A stretch of 64,000 bases of DNA. Origin: Lacrimispora sphenoides (GTDB lineage Bacteria; Bacillota; Clostridia; Lachnospirales; Lachnospiraceae). Below are positions 16,204 to 24,986 of the stretch, piece by piece; the stretch's first letter is position 1, and every line of letters starts with the position of its first letter. Under the pieces are notes generated by a model that did not search any database, was not told the origin of the DNA, and saw only the letters and a program-made list of their open reading frames with translations. The translations under genes and the position numbers were made by a program. The stretch is taken from positions 558,001 to 622,000 of the forward strand of contig NZ_FOIP01000001.1 in assembly GCF_900105215.1 (NCBI RefSeq), given 5' to 3'.

Positions 16204-18141
16204 CTACTCTACCTTCTCCTTAATTACGCCATCCCGGTATGCCGCCACCAGTTCCTTTAAATCTGCAATCCGCTCGGCCAGCTCCGCGCCTTTATCCGTA
16301 TCCGCCACCATGACCCGGTTCTTCATGTTCTCAACAACTGAAACTTTTGGCGTGCTTTCCTTATTCGGATCAAAGGGCTTGTGCTCCGCAAGAGCCAGAT
16401 GGTTGGAATTATAAATGAGCGTATAGCCTGCGATTCCTGTCTTAGTCTGGTAGGCCTTTGACAGCCCTCCATCTATGAGGAACAGCTTGCCTCTCGCCTT
16501 CACCGGCGATTCCCCTTCCTTTATTTTCACCGGAACGTGACCGTTGATGATGTGGGAACCTTTTTTAGGAAGGCCGAATTCTTCCAATATCTTATCACAG
16601 GTTTCTTCCTTCATGCTAAGTCTGTAATAAGGGTTCATAGGCTCCTTGTGAGCAGATGGATCTTCGATAAAATAATGTTCAAAGGTCGTCATCTTCCCCT
16701 TGCCGTAAACCGGAGATTTGGCTCCGCACCATAGATACCACATGAAATCCCTGGCATCCTCACTCTCCGCAGAACCCTCCGGCATAAAATATGCATTTTG
16801 AGCCTTCCGGTCCACGTAATCCATTAACGCCTTCCCTGAGTAAGCATGGTGATCCACCGCGATCTCTTCAAAGGAGCCGTCCTCCCTCATAGGAATACAG
16901 CCATGGTAGAGAAGGTTTGAATTGTAACATTTGTACATGCTTCCATGAGAATACAGAAAACGAATATGCTTATGAAGAAGCTCGTTATGCATGAAAGAAA
17001 GCTGAAGGGTATGGAGAAGCTCTCCTTCCTCCTTGCTCAGCTTTAATGGTTCCTTAGGGTCTACCGTTGGGAAGAATTTATCAAGCATTGGATATTCCTT
17101 ACCCTCTACGGTCACAACACCCCTGTCAAAGTCAATGGCCTCAATCAGGATCCGGTCGCTCATCTCATATTCCGGATGGCGTTTTATGATCTGGCCTTCT
17201 ACCTTAAACTGAATGATTGCAATGGCCTTGTGCATCTTTGCCGCCAGCCCCGGATCCACCGCATCATAGATGTTTTCATCAAGGATCTGGGGTACAAACC
17301 GATCGCAGGGATCCTCTCTGTAAATCCTGGCTGCAAACATGGATAAGGGACGCAGGTTGATGCCGTATCCGTCCTCCAGCACATCAAAGCTGTTATAGCT
17401 GATGGCGATACGCAGTACGTTGCAGATACAGGCCAGATTCCCGGTGGCCGCTCCCATCCAGGAGATATCATGATTGCCCCACTGGATATCAACGTCATGA
17501 AATTGCAGCAGTTCATCCATAATAATATCCGCCCTTGGACCGCGGTCAAAAATATCTCCGATAATATGCAGGCTGTCAATGGTCAAATTCTGGATCAGCT
17601 CGCATAAGGCTATGATGAACTTATCTCCCACCCGGATGTCAATGATGGAACGTATGATCTCATTATAGTATACACGTTTATTATCATCATTATAATCCAC
17701 ATGAAGCAGCTCATCAATAATGTAGGCAAACTCCGGGGGCATTTTCTTCCTTACCTTGGATCTGGTGTACTTTGATGAAACCACTTTGCAAATCTGTACC
17801 AGCCGGTAGATGGTCACTCTCTGCCAGTCTCCGTCTGCCAGGCCCTTAAGCTCCAGCTGATTCATGATCCGCTCCGGATAGTAAATTAAGTTGGCTAACG
17901 CCACTTCTTCTTTCTCTGGTATGATGTGGCTGAATGTTTCCGTGATTTTTTCACGGATAACGCCTGAGGCACTTTTTAATAAATGGACAAATGCCTCATA
18001 TTCACCATGTAAGTCACTGAAAAAATATTCCGTTCCCTTTGGTAAGCCCTGTATGGCAGTAAGGTTGATGATCTCGCTGGAAGCAGCCTTAATCGTCGGA
18101 TACTCCCTTGCCATCAGTTTTAAATACGCCAAACTTCTCAT
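16204..18141 (-). CDS. fbp: Fructose-1,6-bisphosphatase, class III
   Basis: Gluconeogenic enzyme that hydrolyses fructose 1,6-bisphosphate to fructose 6-phosphate. At 645 residues it matches the large Firmicutes-type class III enzyme and not classes I or II. Metallophosphoesterase-like motifs are visible: FFSDLHGEYEAF, IIGDIFDRGPRAD, IQWGNHDISWMG, HIINGHVPVK and LFLIDGGLSKAYQ. ATG 18141 has GGGGAGG upstream. It is monocistronic by spacing. This enzyme supports growth on amino acids and other non-sugar carbon. Confidence 0.96.
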   Translation of the reverse strand: MRSLAYLKLMAREYPTIKAASSEIINLTAIQGLPKGTEYFFSDLHGEYEAFVHLLKSASGVIREKITETFSHIIPEKEEVALANLIYYPERIMNQLELKGLADGDWQRVTIYRLVQICKVVSSKYTRSKVRKKMPPEFAYIIDELLHVDYNDDNKRVYYNEIIRSIIDIRVGDKFIIALCELIQNLTIDSLHIIGDIFDRGPRADIIMDELLQFHDVDIQWGNHDISWMGAATGNLACICNVLRIAISYNSFDVLEDGYGINLRPLSMFAARIYREDPCDRFVPQILDENIYDAVDPGLAAKMHKAIAIIQFKVEGQIIKRHPEYEMSDRILIEAIDFDRGVVTVEGKEYPMLDKFFPTVDPKEPLKLSKEEGELLHTLQLSFMHNELLHKHIRFLYSHGSMYKCYNSNLLYHGCIPMREDGSFEEIAVDHHAYSGKALMDYVDRKAQNAYFMPEGSAESEDARDFMWYLWCGAKSPVYGKGKMTTFEHYFIEDPSAHKEPMNPYYRLSMKEETCDKILEEFGLPKKGSHIINGHVPVKIKEGESPVKARGKLFLIDGGLSKAYQTKTGIAGYTLIYNSNHLALAEHKPFDPNKESTPKVSVVENMKNRVMVADTDKGAELAERIADLKELVAAYRDGVIKEKVE

Positions 18142-18282
18142 AATACCTCCCCTTCTCCCTGAAGCGATGCTGCCGCATTTCTATAGAGCTATAGTATCAT
18201 AAAAGATTTCAATTTAAAACCCTTTTTAGCAAGGCAGTCCCTATGGGGCCAAGGCTTCCCTTGATTTGATCCTACACAACAA

Positions 18283-18322
18283 GAAAGCTGCCGGCTTAAA
18301 CACCATAGCCAGCAGCTTGCGG
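18283..18322 (-). terminator. Terminator of the PNPOx-like gene
   Basis: GCTGCCGGCT and AGCCAGCAGC arms with one mismatch. On the minus strand it is followed by TTTCTTGTTG. About 80 bases past the stop at 18400; T-run is weak. Confidence 0.55.
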
Positions 18323-18399
18323 AATCGTTGGTTCTTTCCCTTGGATTGAAAGGCTGACGACCGTTTAACCGGCAGTCCTTTAAGCCAATTAAAATCCTC

Positions 18400-18828
18400 T
18401 TATAATGTTCCTTTTGCTTCCTTCCAATCAACAAATAGATTGTAACGTTCTGTTTTAAAACGCAGAACACAGTAATTTGGATCTTCCGGACCGTCAAAAT
18501 TTTCTTCAAGCCCCTTGTACCACATCTCTTTTTTTATATCCGGATCGGTTAATATTTCTATTGTACCCACCAGGGTGATATTGTGGTCTATTCCGTTAAA
18601 ACAAACGCTGGCGAGGCTGCATTGTTTAATGCGATTGGATTTATTGCTTCCAAGTCCAGTGCAGAATGTGATCCAGTCGATACCATCTGCCTTTGATGCG
18701 GATATCGTGGAGGCGGTCGGATAACCTTCTTTGTCAATCAACGCCAATACGCAATATCCCTCGTTTCCTCCACCGGTCTTTCTTTCAATAATTTCTCCGG
18801 CTCTGGTAATAACTTCTTCATTCATCAT
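18400..18828 (-). CDS. Pyridoxamine 5'-phosphate oxidase family protein (general stress protein 26-like)
   Basis: Protein of 142 residues with the split-barrel flavin-binding fold of PNPOx-like proteins: GYCVLALIDKEGYPTASTISA, then WITFCTGLGSNKSNRIKQ, then VGTIEILTD. It is too short and lacks the C-terminal part of a true pyridoxamine phosphate oxidase, so a flavin or F420-type stress reductase role is more likely. AGGAGG is five bases before ATG 18828. Function inferred from family only. Confidence 0.88.
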   Translation of the reverse strand: MMNEEVITRAGEIIERKTGGGNEGYCVLALIDKEGYPTASTISASKADGIDWITFCTGLGSNKSNRIKQCSLASVCFNGIDHNITLVGTIEILTDPDIKKEMWYKGLEENFDGPEDPNYCVLRFKTERYNLFVDWKEAKGTL

Positions 18829-18986
18829 ATTTGCCTCCTGTTTTTTATTTGAAACAAATATATCACATCAATTAAGACAACAGTATGTCATGTTCCTACT
18901 TTAATAATATCATATTGTTAAAAAACTACCAACTATCAATCGCTAATCGGATATTTAAAATTTTCATTATGTTTATAAAGCACACC

Positions 18987-19015
18987 TTGATGCTGCATAC
19001 TGTAAGTGATATAAT
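18987..19015 (+). promoter_or_regulatory. Promoter of the DUF2127 gene
   Basis: TTGATG (18987-18992), 17-base spacer, TATAAT (19010-19015); about 50 bases to ATG 19069. Confidence 0.75.
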
Positions 19016-19068
19016 CTCTTCAATGCAAAGAAGGAGACAAATTTATGAGGTTCCATTTGGAGGTATAG

Positions 19069-19548
19069 ATGAAACATATTACTAATGGGCAGAAAGATCT
19101 CGTTCATATCAGTTTTGAAATCGGGCTGCTTTTAAAGGGCATTCATGGCCTGATGGAAATTGTTGGTGGGGCATTCCTGATATTTTTAAACCCTACCCGG
19201 TTGAACTGGCTGACGCGTTTTTTGACCCGGCATGAATTATCGGAAGACCCTAAGGACATCGTGGCAAATTTCCTGATAAGTTTAAGCAACGGCTTTTCAA
19301 TCAGTACCCAGCATTTTGCTGTATTTTACTTAATGTCTCACGGGGTTATAAAATGCATCCTGATTCTTTTACTTTGGCGCAAAAAGCGATGGGCATATCC
19401 GCTGACCATCATCTCTTTTCTTCTTTTTATGGCATATCAGATATACCGCTATACGCTGACTCAATCTGCATTTCTCATCGTGCTCACCATTTTTGACGCG
19501 GTTATGATTGCATTAACCTATTTGGAATACAAGAGAATCAAATCCTGA
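19069..19548 (+). CDS. DUF2127 integral membrane protein
   Basis: Protein of 159 residues with about four hydrophobic segments: near 17-40 (EIGLLLKGIHGLMEIVGGAF), 80-100, 105-130 and 132-152. The GxxEIxGG and RKKRWAYPLTI features fit DUF2127, whose function is not established. GGAGG is five bases before ATG 19069. The following SRAP gene starts 36 bases later and may be co-transcribed. Confidence 0.85.
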   Translation: MKHITNGQKDLVHISFEIGLLLKGIHGLMEIVGGAFLIFLNPTRLNWLTRFLTRHELSEDPKDIVANFLISLSNGFSISTQHFAVFYLMSHGVIKCILILLLWRKKRWAYPLTIISFLLFMAYQIYRYTLTQSAFLIVLTIFDAVMIALTYLEYKRIKS

Positions 19549-19584
19549 TTTATAAAAGTTTAATTGGAAAGGTGGTTAAATAAC

Positions 19585-20142
19585 ATGTGCGGAAGATATT
19601 ACATTGAAATAGATGACAGCGAATTACGTTCTATTGTTGCCGAAGTAGAGAGAAAAACTGCGGTAAAAACCGGAGAAATATTCCCGACTAACCTTGCACC
19701 TGTATTATCCCCGGATGGAATCATGAAAGCAATGCGCTGGGGATTTCCTAAATATGATGGCAAAGGTGAGATAATTAATGCCCGAAGCGAGACGGCAGCA
19801 GAGAAAAATATGTTTCGGCGTCCGATGATGGAGGGACGCTGCCTGGTTCCTGCTAGCTGGTATTTTGAATGGGAACGCCGGGGAAAGCAAAAGGAGAAGT
19901 ATGCCCTGATGGCTCCGGAAAAAAGTCCGGTATGGATGGCGGGATTGTCAAAAACAAACTTACAAACAGGAGACTCCTCTTTCGTTATCCTGACTCGTCC
20001 GGCCTGGTCCGGCATTTCATTTATTCATGACAGAATGCCGGTAATTCTCCCCCAAAAAAGTCACGACGAATGGCTTTATGGACATAACCCAGTTAGTACA
20101 ATGAATCAGGCAATCAGTGAAGTACAGTATAAGGCTATATAA
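19585..20142 (+). CDS. SRAP domain protein (YedK/HMCES family, abasic-site DNA-protein crosslinker)
   Basis: Protein of 185 residues that would bind abasic sites in single-stranded DNA and form a covalent thiazolidine link through Cys2. I chose ATG 19585 because the family needs Met-Cys at the start (MCGRYYIEID); a longer frame from 19564 would bury the catalytic Cys. Other conserved parts are WGFPKYDGKGEIINARSETAAEK, CLVPASWYFEW and FIHDRMPVIL with the active-site His. AAAGGTGG precedes by nine bases. A DNA-damage role fits the LexA-boxed polymerase gene less than 1 kb downstream. Confidence 0.93.
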   Translation: MCGRYYIEIDDSELRSIVAEVERKTAVKTGEIFPTNLAPVLSPDGIMKAMRWGFPKYDGKGEIINARSETAAEKNMFRRPMMEGRCLVPASWYFEWERRGKQKEKYALMAPEKSPVWMAGLSKTNLQTGDSSFVILTRPAWSGISFIHDRMPVILPQKSHDEWLYGHNPVSTMNQAISEVQYKAI

Positions 20143-20220
20143 AAGATTGGCTCTCCATAGCAATTTTAAAAATCTATGCATATAATATAACGATTATATA
20201 AAATCTCTAAGAGGCCATAA

Positions 20221-20808
20221 ATGTACATGAATGATTTAGGTACAATCACGCAAATGGGACGAATCCTGCAAGTTAATAATGCAATGGTTACAGAGGTTTT
20301 TACCCGTAGCAGAGCCACTGGATATATAGACATTATCTATTCTCAGTCTGTACAAAATGAAACGATATCCGAACCATTAAGGCTTAATGCAAGCTTTTAC
20401 ACAGATGTTCTGAATCTATTCGGTCAGCATATATGCTTATGTGACATCGAAGAAGGCATGGTGGTGGATGCATTATTTTCACCGATTATGGAATGGCGCA
20501 TTCCGCCACAAGCTAACGCTTATTTAATTGTTGCAAAAGAATACGGTCAGCCATCATTTAATTCTACCACAGCTATAATCACAGAAGTGGACATCGATAA
20601 GTTTCTTTTCTATACTTACGATCCGGATAACCCCGATAATCAAATAGAATTTCATATTGCCACTAAGGCTACTGTTCGCGATACAAATGGCAACCCTGTT
20701 CCTTTCCGTACACTTTACCCTGGTTTATTAGTAAACGTGATCCATTCCGAAATTCAAACCGCGTTTATCCCATATCAAGCGATTGCTTTCCATATTCAAA
20801 TATTATAG
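20221..20808 (+). CDS. Hypothetical protein between SRAP and DinB genes
   Basis: Protein of 195 residues with no signal peptide or membrane segment; not recognised. It is mainly beta-strand-like with alternating hydrophobic residues: MGRILQVNNAMVTEVFTRS, FGQHICLCDIEEGMVVDALFS, and a second part ITEVDIDKFLFYTYDPDNPDNQIEFHI then LYPGLLVNVIHSEIQTAFIPYQAIAFHIQIL. The two halves look like two OB- or barrel-like units. ATG 20221 has AGAGG six bases upstream. Start may also be ATG 20227. A terminator follows about 100 bases later. Confidence 0.75.
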   Translation: MYMNDLGTITQMGRILQVNNAMVTEVFTRSRATGYIDIIYSQSVQNETISEPLRLNASFYTDVLNLFGQHICLCDIEEGMVVDALFSPIMEWRIPPQANAYLIVAKEYGQPSFNSTTAIITEVDIDKFLFYTYDPDNPDNQIEFHIATKATVRDTNGNPVPFRTLYPGLLVNVIHSEIQTAFIPYQAIAFHIQIL

Positions 20809-20912
20809 TTTATTGGAACTTGCAAAGCAGGTTTTGATAAAAGGGCTGCTCGCTAATCCAATTATAGAAAGCATCATTTGCTATCGGTAATATAAATTTT
20901 ACTTAATAATAT

Positions 20913-20944
20913 CAGCAGGTCTCAGTCAGCCTGCTGTTTTTTTG
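20913..20944 (+). terminator. Terminator after the hypothetical gene
   Basis: CAGCAGG (20913-20919) pairs with CCTGCTG (20930-20936), followed by TTTTTTT. It isolates the dinB promoter from upstream transcription. Confidence 0.88.
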
Positions 20945-20975
20945 TCTTCCCTTCCCTTTTATTTCCACTATTAAT

Positions 20976-20997
20976 CGAACATATATTCGATTATAAT
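20976..20997 (+). promoter_or_regulatory. LexA-like SOS box overlapping the dinB promoter
   Basis: CGAACATATATTCG at 20976-20989 fits the Gram-positive LexA/DinR consensus CGAAC-N4-GTTCG at nine of ten fixed positions. TATAAT follows at 20992-20997, so LexA bound here would block the promoter. Confidence 0.7.
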
Positions 20998-21014
20998 ATA
21001 GCCGAGGTGATTCC

Positions 21015-22277
21015 ATGAATAATGTCATATTTCATATCGATGTAAACTCCGCCTTTCTAAGCTGGGAAGCAGCATATCGAATCCATCATTTGGGAGGAAC
21101 TTTAGATTTGCGGGATATACCGTCTGCGGTTGGCGGAGATACTACAAAAAGGCATGGTATTATACTTGCAAAAAGCGTACCGGCAAAGAAGTATCATATA
21201 AAAACCGGGGAGTCCGTGACTGAGGCACTAAGAAAGTGCCCTGACCTGGTTTTAGTTCCCCCAAACTACAATCTCTACCAGAAATCTTCATCTGCATTTA
21301 TTCATATCCTGAAACAATATTCTCCTATTGTGGAGCAGTATTCCATTGATGAGGCGTTTATGGATATGACTGGTACTGAAGTCTTGTTTGGAGATCCTTA
21401 TCAGGCAGCAAATGATATAAAAGAGCGTATACACAAAGAACTTGGCTTTACCGTAAACATTGGTATTTCAAACAATAAAGTCCTGGCCAAGATGGCATCC
21501 GACTTTAAAAAGCCTGACAAAGTGCATACGCTGTGGCTAAGTGAAATAAAAGAAATAATGTGGCCATTATCTGTAAAAGAATTATTTTTCGTGGGCAGGG
21601 CTACCTTTCAGAAATTACGGAATCTGGGAATCAAGACCATAGGAGAATTGGCGCAGACTGATTTATCAATCATTAAAAGTCATTTCGGCAAGTATGGGGA
21701 GGTCATATGGTCTTTTGCAAACGGAATCGATGTTTCAGCAGTGGAACCTGCTCCCCCGCCTAATAAAGGTTATGGGAATAGTACAACCACTGCATTTGAT
21801 TTAGTGGATGCAAGTACAGCCAGGTTAGTACTGTTATCATTGGCTGAGACCGTATCTGCCAGATTAAGAGAGGACAATGTGAAAATCAGCGTGATTTCCG
21901 TGGGAATAAAGGACTATAACTTTATATATTATGGTCATCAAAGAACCCTTGATACGCCAACAAATATCACTTATGAAATCTATGAAACTGCTTGCCGGAT
22001 TTTTGATGAGATGTGGAATAAGATTCCTATCCGTCATTTAGGAATCCATACAAGCCATGTAACCACAGAGAACAGCCGTCAATTAAATATATTCGATAAA
22101 ATAGATTATGAAAAAATGGAGCGGATGGATAAAGCAGTGGATGAAATCAGAAAGCGTTTTGGAATTGACTCAATTAAAAGAGCAAGCTTTTTAAATGATA
22201 AAGCAGTCGATCACATGAGCGGCGGAATCAGCCGGGAGAAACGGACCGTAGACTACAGCAAACAACATATATTGTAG
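21015..22277 (+). CDS. dinB: Y-family DNA polymerase (DinB / Pol IV-like)
   Basis: Translesion polymerase of 420 residues, expected to copy past damaged bases during the SOS response. Catalytic acidic residues are visible: Asp9 in FHIDVNSAF and Asp112-Glu113 in YSIDEAFMD. The thumb has the helix-hairpin-helix VGRATFQKLRNLGIKTIGEL and the C-terminal little-finger domain covers roughly 235-350. The motif VNSAFLSWEA is the clostridial variant of the DinB N-terminus. GAGGTG is upstream of ATG 21015. No beta-clamp motif could be assigned with certainty (QLNIFDKID near 355-365 is a candidate). Confidence 0.94.
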   Translation: MNNVIFHIDVNSAFLSWEAAYRIHHLGGTLDLRDIPSAVGGDTTKRHGIILAKSVPAKKYHIKTGESVTEALRKCPDLVLVPPNYNLYQKSSSAFIHILKQYSPIVEQYSIDEAFMDMTGTEVLFGDPYQAANDIKERIHKELGFTVNIGISNNKVLAKMASDFKKPDKVHTLWLSEIKEIMWPLSVKELFFVGRATFQKLRNLGIKTIGELAQTDLSIIKSHFGKYGEVIWSFANGIDVSAVEPAPPPNKGYGNSTTTAFDLVDASTARLVLLSLAETVSARLREDNVKISVISVGIKDYNFIYYGHQRTLDTPTNITYEIYETACRIFDEMWNKIPIRHLGIHTSHVTTENSRQLNIFDKIDYEKMERMDKAVDEIRKRFGIDSIKRASFLNDKAVDHMSGGISREKRTVDYSKQHIL

Positions 22278-22286
22278 GTGAAAGAT

Positions 22287-22598
22287 ATGGGAGTATTTGG
22301 AATTGGGACTAATGTAAAAGATATTAACAGCGGAGAACTGCAAGGTAGAATGTATCATGTCGCCTGCAAGGTATGGTTTACCGCCAGCTGCAGCCCCAGG
22401 CCTTTAAGTCTTAAGTTTGAAGGCGATGATGGTATCATACAAACAGTATCTGATATAATCATAAAATGTTCAGAAGATAAAAATTATAACGGAATTCCAT
22501 CAAAAGAATTTCAATGTGATGCAATCATTGGGGGCCTGAAAAGAGAATTTAAACTGATCTTTTATATGGAATCCTGTAAATGGGTTATGATAATATAA
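22287..22598 (+). CDS. Small DinB-linked hypothetical protein
   Basis: Protein of 103 residues, not recognised. It starts MGVFGIGTNVKDINSGELQGRMYH and has a beta-rich body (HVACKVWFTASC, PLSLKFEGDDGIIQTV) and a hydrophobic end (FKLIFYMESCKWVMII). Four Cys. ATG 22287 lies nine bases past the dinB stop, with AGGTG overlapping the dinB stop region, so its translation is tied to dinB. The position is that of polymerase accessory genes (UmuD or YolD-like) in other bacteria, but the sequence matches neither by eye. Confidence 0.75.
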   Translation: MGVFGIGTNVKDINSGELQGRMYHVACKVWFTASCSPRPLSLKFEGDDGIIQTVSDIIIKCSEDKNYNGIPSKEFQCDAIIGGLKREFKLIFYMESCKWVMII

Positions 22599-22600
22599 AT

Positions 22601-22632
22601 AGGTGGGGCCGGAATCCCGGGTACCCACCTGT
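22601..22632. terminator. Hairpin shared by the dinB transcript and the facing mini-gene
   Basis: AGGTGGG (22601-22607) pairs with CCCACCT (22624-22630) with an inner CCGG/CCGG stem. T-rich but interrupted tails lie on both strands, so it may stop both the dinB transcript and the minus-strand Cys-rich peptide gene. Confidence 0.55.
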
Positions 22633-22688
22633 ATTATTTACACTGATAGTCCCGGATCCTGCAGTACCCTGCTATCCTTTAGTAATTA

Positions 22689-22781
22689 TTACCACCACCA
22701 GTTACATCTGTTACATCCAAAAAAGCAATTACAAAAATTGCATCTGCAATTTCTACGGCAGCCCCTGTTAAAGCAACACAT
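22689..22781 (-). CDS. 30-residue Cys-rich peptide
   Basis: Short frame with ATG 22779-22781 and TAA 22689-22691. GGGAGGG stands six bases before the ATG. The peptide begins MCCFNRGCRRNCRCNFCNCF, continues with two further Cys in an FGCNRC motif, and ends in three Trp. Nine of 30 residues are Cys (2, 3, 8, 12, 14, 17, 19, 23, 26) and five are Arg. No family assigned. Candidates are a metal-binding or disulfide-linked spore-coat-type peptide, or a secreted/modified peptide; no transporter or maturase is adjacent. Frames on the opposite strand lack good ribosome sites. Confidence 0.6.
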   Translation of the reverse strand: MCCFNRGCRRNCRCNFCNCFFGCNRCNWWW

Positions 22782-22948
22782 ATATTTCCCTCCCTTCTAA
22801 GTAACGTTATACTATACTTTATGGCATCAATAGACAAGATGTGAAAATCGTGTTCCATGCCAGGCCTTATTTAACGGTTTATAAAGAAAGAGGGAGCATT
22901 GCACATGGCTAAAACTCAGCCATGGAGCAACCTCCCACAATCAATCAA

Positions 22949-24973
22949 TTATACATGGAGCACTTCCCCGGCATAAAGCCTTTCTCCTTCTTTCCTGTCA
23001 CTGACATTGAAAACGCAGACATTTCCTGTAGCAAAACATTCCTCTGCTATTACAGCATCTGAAGTATGGAGGACTTCATCGTTGCAGAGAATTACAACAT
23101 AGCTTCGATTTCCGACCGTGATTTTCACAGCCTGAGCTTCGCTCTCTGTCAGTGGTTTATGAAGTGTATGGCTGTATGTCTCCACAACCTTCACTTTGGC
23201 CGGTTCTGCTGCAGAAGAATTCCCTCCATTTATGACTGTAATCATACTGGCAAATCCCTTCTTTTTCAAAACTGCAGTAACTACATCATTTTCTTCCCAC
23301 TGATTATAATGTCTTGAAGTCACACCTCTGCTGCTTTCAAGTAAGGCATCTTTTGTCAAAAAGTTCAGAAATACTCTGGTTTCTTTTCCCTGGAAAGTCA
23401 CTGAATTTACTTCTGTGAAAACCTTTCCTTCCGGCGCGAAATGAAAATACTGCCGGTATTCATGTTCTCCTTCTGCATAAAACTGATCATGAATCAGATA
23501 AATATCCGGTTTGATCCAGATGATACGCCGGTTCACAAAGATACCCTTTTTCATATATCCCAGATGACCACCCTGGACAAATTCTGCAATCTCTCCGGCT
23601 CTGTATGTTCTGTTTACAGGAAGAGAAAGCTTATTTGTATACCAGGAATCTTCAAATGAAGTAAAGGATTCTCCATCTACGGTTGTGGTATTATGGCCTG
23701 GATTGTCTTTCAAAGTAAAACGAAGAGGAACGTTCATATAGGTTGCTCTGCCGCCATCAACCAGTACATCTTCTCCATTCACAACTAAATCCACATGCAT
23801 TTTATCCCCATGGCAATGACCGGTACTCATTGCACCGCAGGTAAAATGAAGAAGATTGGAATCCCGTTTCCAGCTTTCCCTTAAATAATAGTTCCCGCTG
23901 TTCTCCAGACATGCCGATATAAAATCCGGTTCTCTTGCAGGAAGAGAGGTATAGTCAGCACAGGCATTGCTTCCAAAGTCCCAGGCTCCTTCATAATCCA
24001 TAAGCTCATAACCGCTCCATTTTAAGACAGGATCCTGGAACAGCCAGGCTCCCATGGTGATTTTATCCCGTAAATCGGTGTCATCAGAATCTCCATGAGT
24101 AAATTGATGGCTGTTTGGCTTTTTCCAGATAACATTTGCCAGTGCCATGCGATGAACCGCATCCTCTAAATCCGGCTTAAGTGGTATCCCGTTCGCTCTT
24201 GCAAGGAAAATCACGCAGCACAGGCAATGATATACTTCATTGTGATACATAGGGGATTGCTCCCACTGGCTGCCATCCTTGTAAATCTGCACCTTTACGG
24301 ACTTATAGATCCTCTCTAGAGCAATGGACGCCCACTCCTTTGTTTCATCGCTCTGAGGAAGTCCCATCGCAATCTCAAAAAGTCCGCTGTTCTCCAGAAT
24401 GCACCAGTTACTCTGCAGTCTTTCGTCTCCGCCCTTTTCCACCAGTCTTCTGGCATGGAGCCTCAGTGATTCTGCAAATCGGTCTAAAAAGTCCTCTGTT
24501 ATTAAGCTGCTGTCTTTAAAATAGCGGATCGCTTTCGTCCATGTCTCTCCCCGAAGCCCTGTTTCCAACAGGCGCCACGGTCCCATCACTGTCTTTTCAT
24601 CAAGTGGAACCCTGTCTATCCAATCATTCACCAGGCGCAGAAAGCATGTTACATACGTTTCATCTTTTGTCATCTGCCAGGCCTGCCCCAGGCAAATGAA
24701 AAACCTGTGTCTGTTAAACTGCCAGACAAATTCCGGATCACCGGAAGGCATATAGCTCCAGTCAATTTCCCCGGAAAATACCACAGGTTCATAGGTACGC
24801 TCCATATCCCAGTTTAAATCAAACAGAAATGTATTTTCACATACCTCATTTGCTATCCGTAAAATATGCTCCACATCAGCATTCCAATGTTCTTTACAAT
24901 AACAGGCTGAATTCCCCGGGTCAGGGACAAAATAAAAAGCATCCGGTCTGTCAAAATATTGTTCGATTGTCAT
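22949..24973 (-). CDS. Heparinase II/III-like polysaccharide lyase
   Basis: Predicted uronate-polysaccharide or oligosaccharide lyase of 674 residues. The N-terminal part is an alpha/alpha-toroid (FLFDLNWDMERTYEP, NRHRFFICLGQAWQMTKDETY, WRLLETGLRGETWTKAIRYF, LQSNWCILENSGLFEIA), followed by the heparinase II/III beta-sandwich (LLHFTCGAMSTGHCHGDKMHVDLVVNGEDVLVDGGRATY, with the metal-site His residues). There is no signal peptide, so it should act on imported oligosaccharides. ATG 24973 is preferred over TTG 24979 because of GGAGA seven bases upstream. It is last in the GH88/transporter operon. Substrate (glycosaminoglycan, alginate-like or other) is not readable from sequence. Confidence 0.87.
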   Translation of the reverse strand: MTIEQYFDRPDAFYFVPDPGNSACYCKEHWNADVEHILRIANEVCENTFLFDLNWDMERTYEPVVFSGEIDWSYMPSGDPEFVWQFNRHRFFICLGQAWQMTKDETYVTCFLRLVNDWIDRVPLDEKTVMGPWRLLETGLRGETWTKAIRYFKDSSLITEDFLDRFAESLRLHARRLVEKGGDERLQSNWCILENSGLFEIAMGLPQSDETKEWASIALERIYKSVKVQIYKDGSQWEQSPMYHNEVYHCLCCVIFLARANGIPLKPDLEDAVHRMALANVIWKKPNSHQFTHGDSDDTDLRDKITMGAWLFQDPVLKWSGYELMDYEGAWDFGSNACADYTSLPAREPDFISACLENSGNYYLRESWKRDSNLLHFTCGAMSTGHCHGDKMHVDLVVNGEDVLVDGGRATYMNVPLRFTLKDNPGHNTTTVDGESFTSFEDSWYTNKLSLPVNRTYRAGEIAEFVQGGHLGYMKKGIFVNRRIIWIKPDIYLIHDQFYAEGEHEYRQYFHFAPEGKVFTEVNSVTFQGKETRVFLNFLTKDALLESSRGVTSRHYNQWEENDVVTAVLKKKGFASMITVINGGNSSAAEPAKVKVVETYSHTLHKPLTESEAQAVKITVGNRSYVVILCNDEVLHTSDAVIAEECFATGNVCVFNVSDRKEGERLYAGEVLHV

Positions 24974-24986
24974 TTCCAATTCTCCA

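Noticed and set aside
18189..18509. 106-residue minus-strand frame between fbp and the PNPOx-like gene
   Set aside because: Overlaps the end of the PNPOx-like gene in another frame and a terminator; no ribosome site.
18885..19085. 66-residue plus-strand frame before the DUF2127 gene
   Set aside because: It spans the promoter and ribosome site of DUF2127 and has no ribosome site of its own.
20809..21014. Mobile-element end suggested by the palindrome before dinB
   Set aside because: The palindrome matches the LexA box consensus and sits in a promoter; there is no transposase or target duplication.
22580..22800. Two overlapping plus-strand frames after the DinB-linked gene
   Set aside because: They lack ribosome sites and overlap a hairpin and the Cys-rich minus-strand frame.
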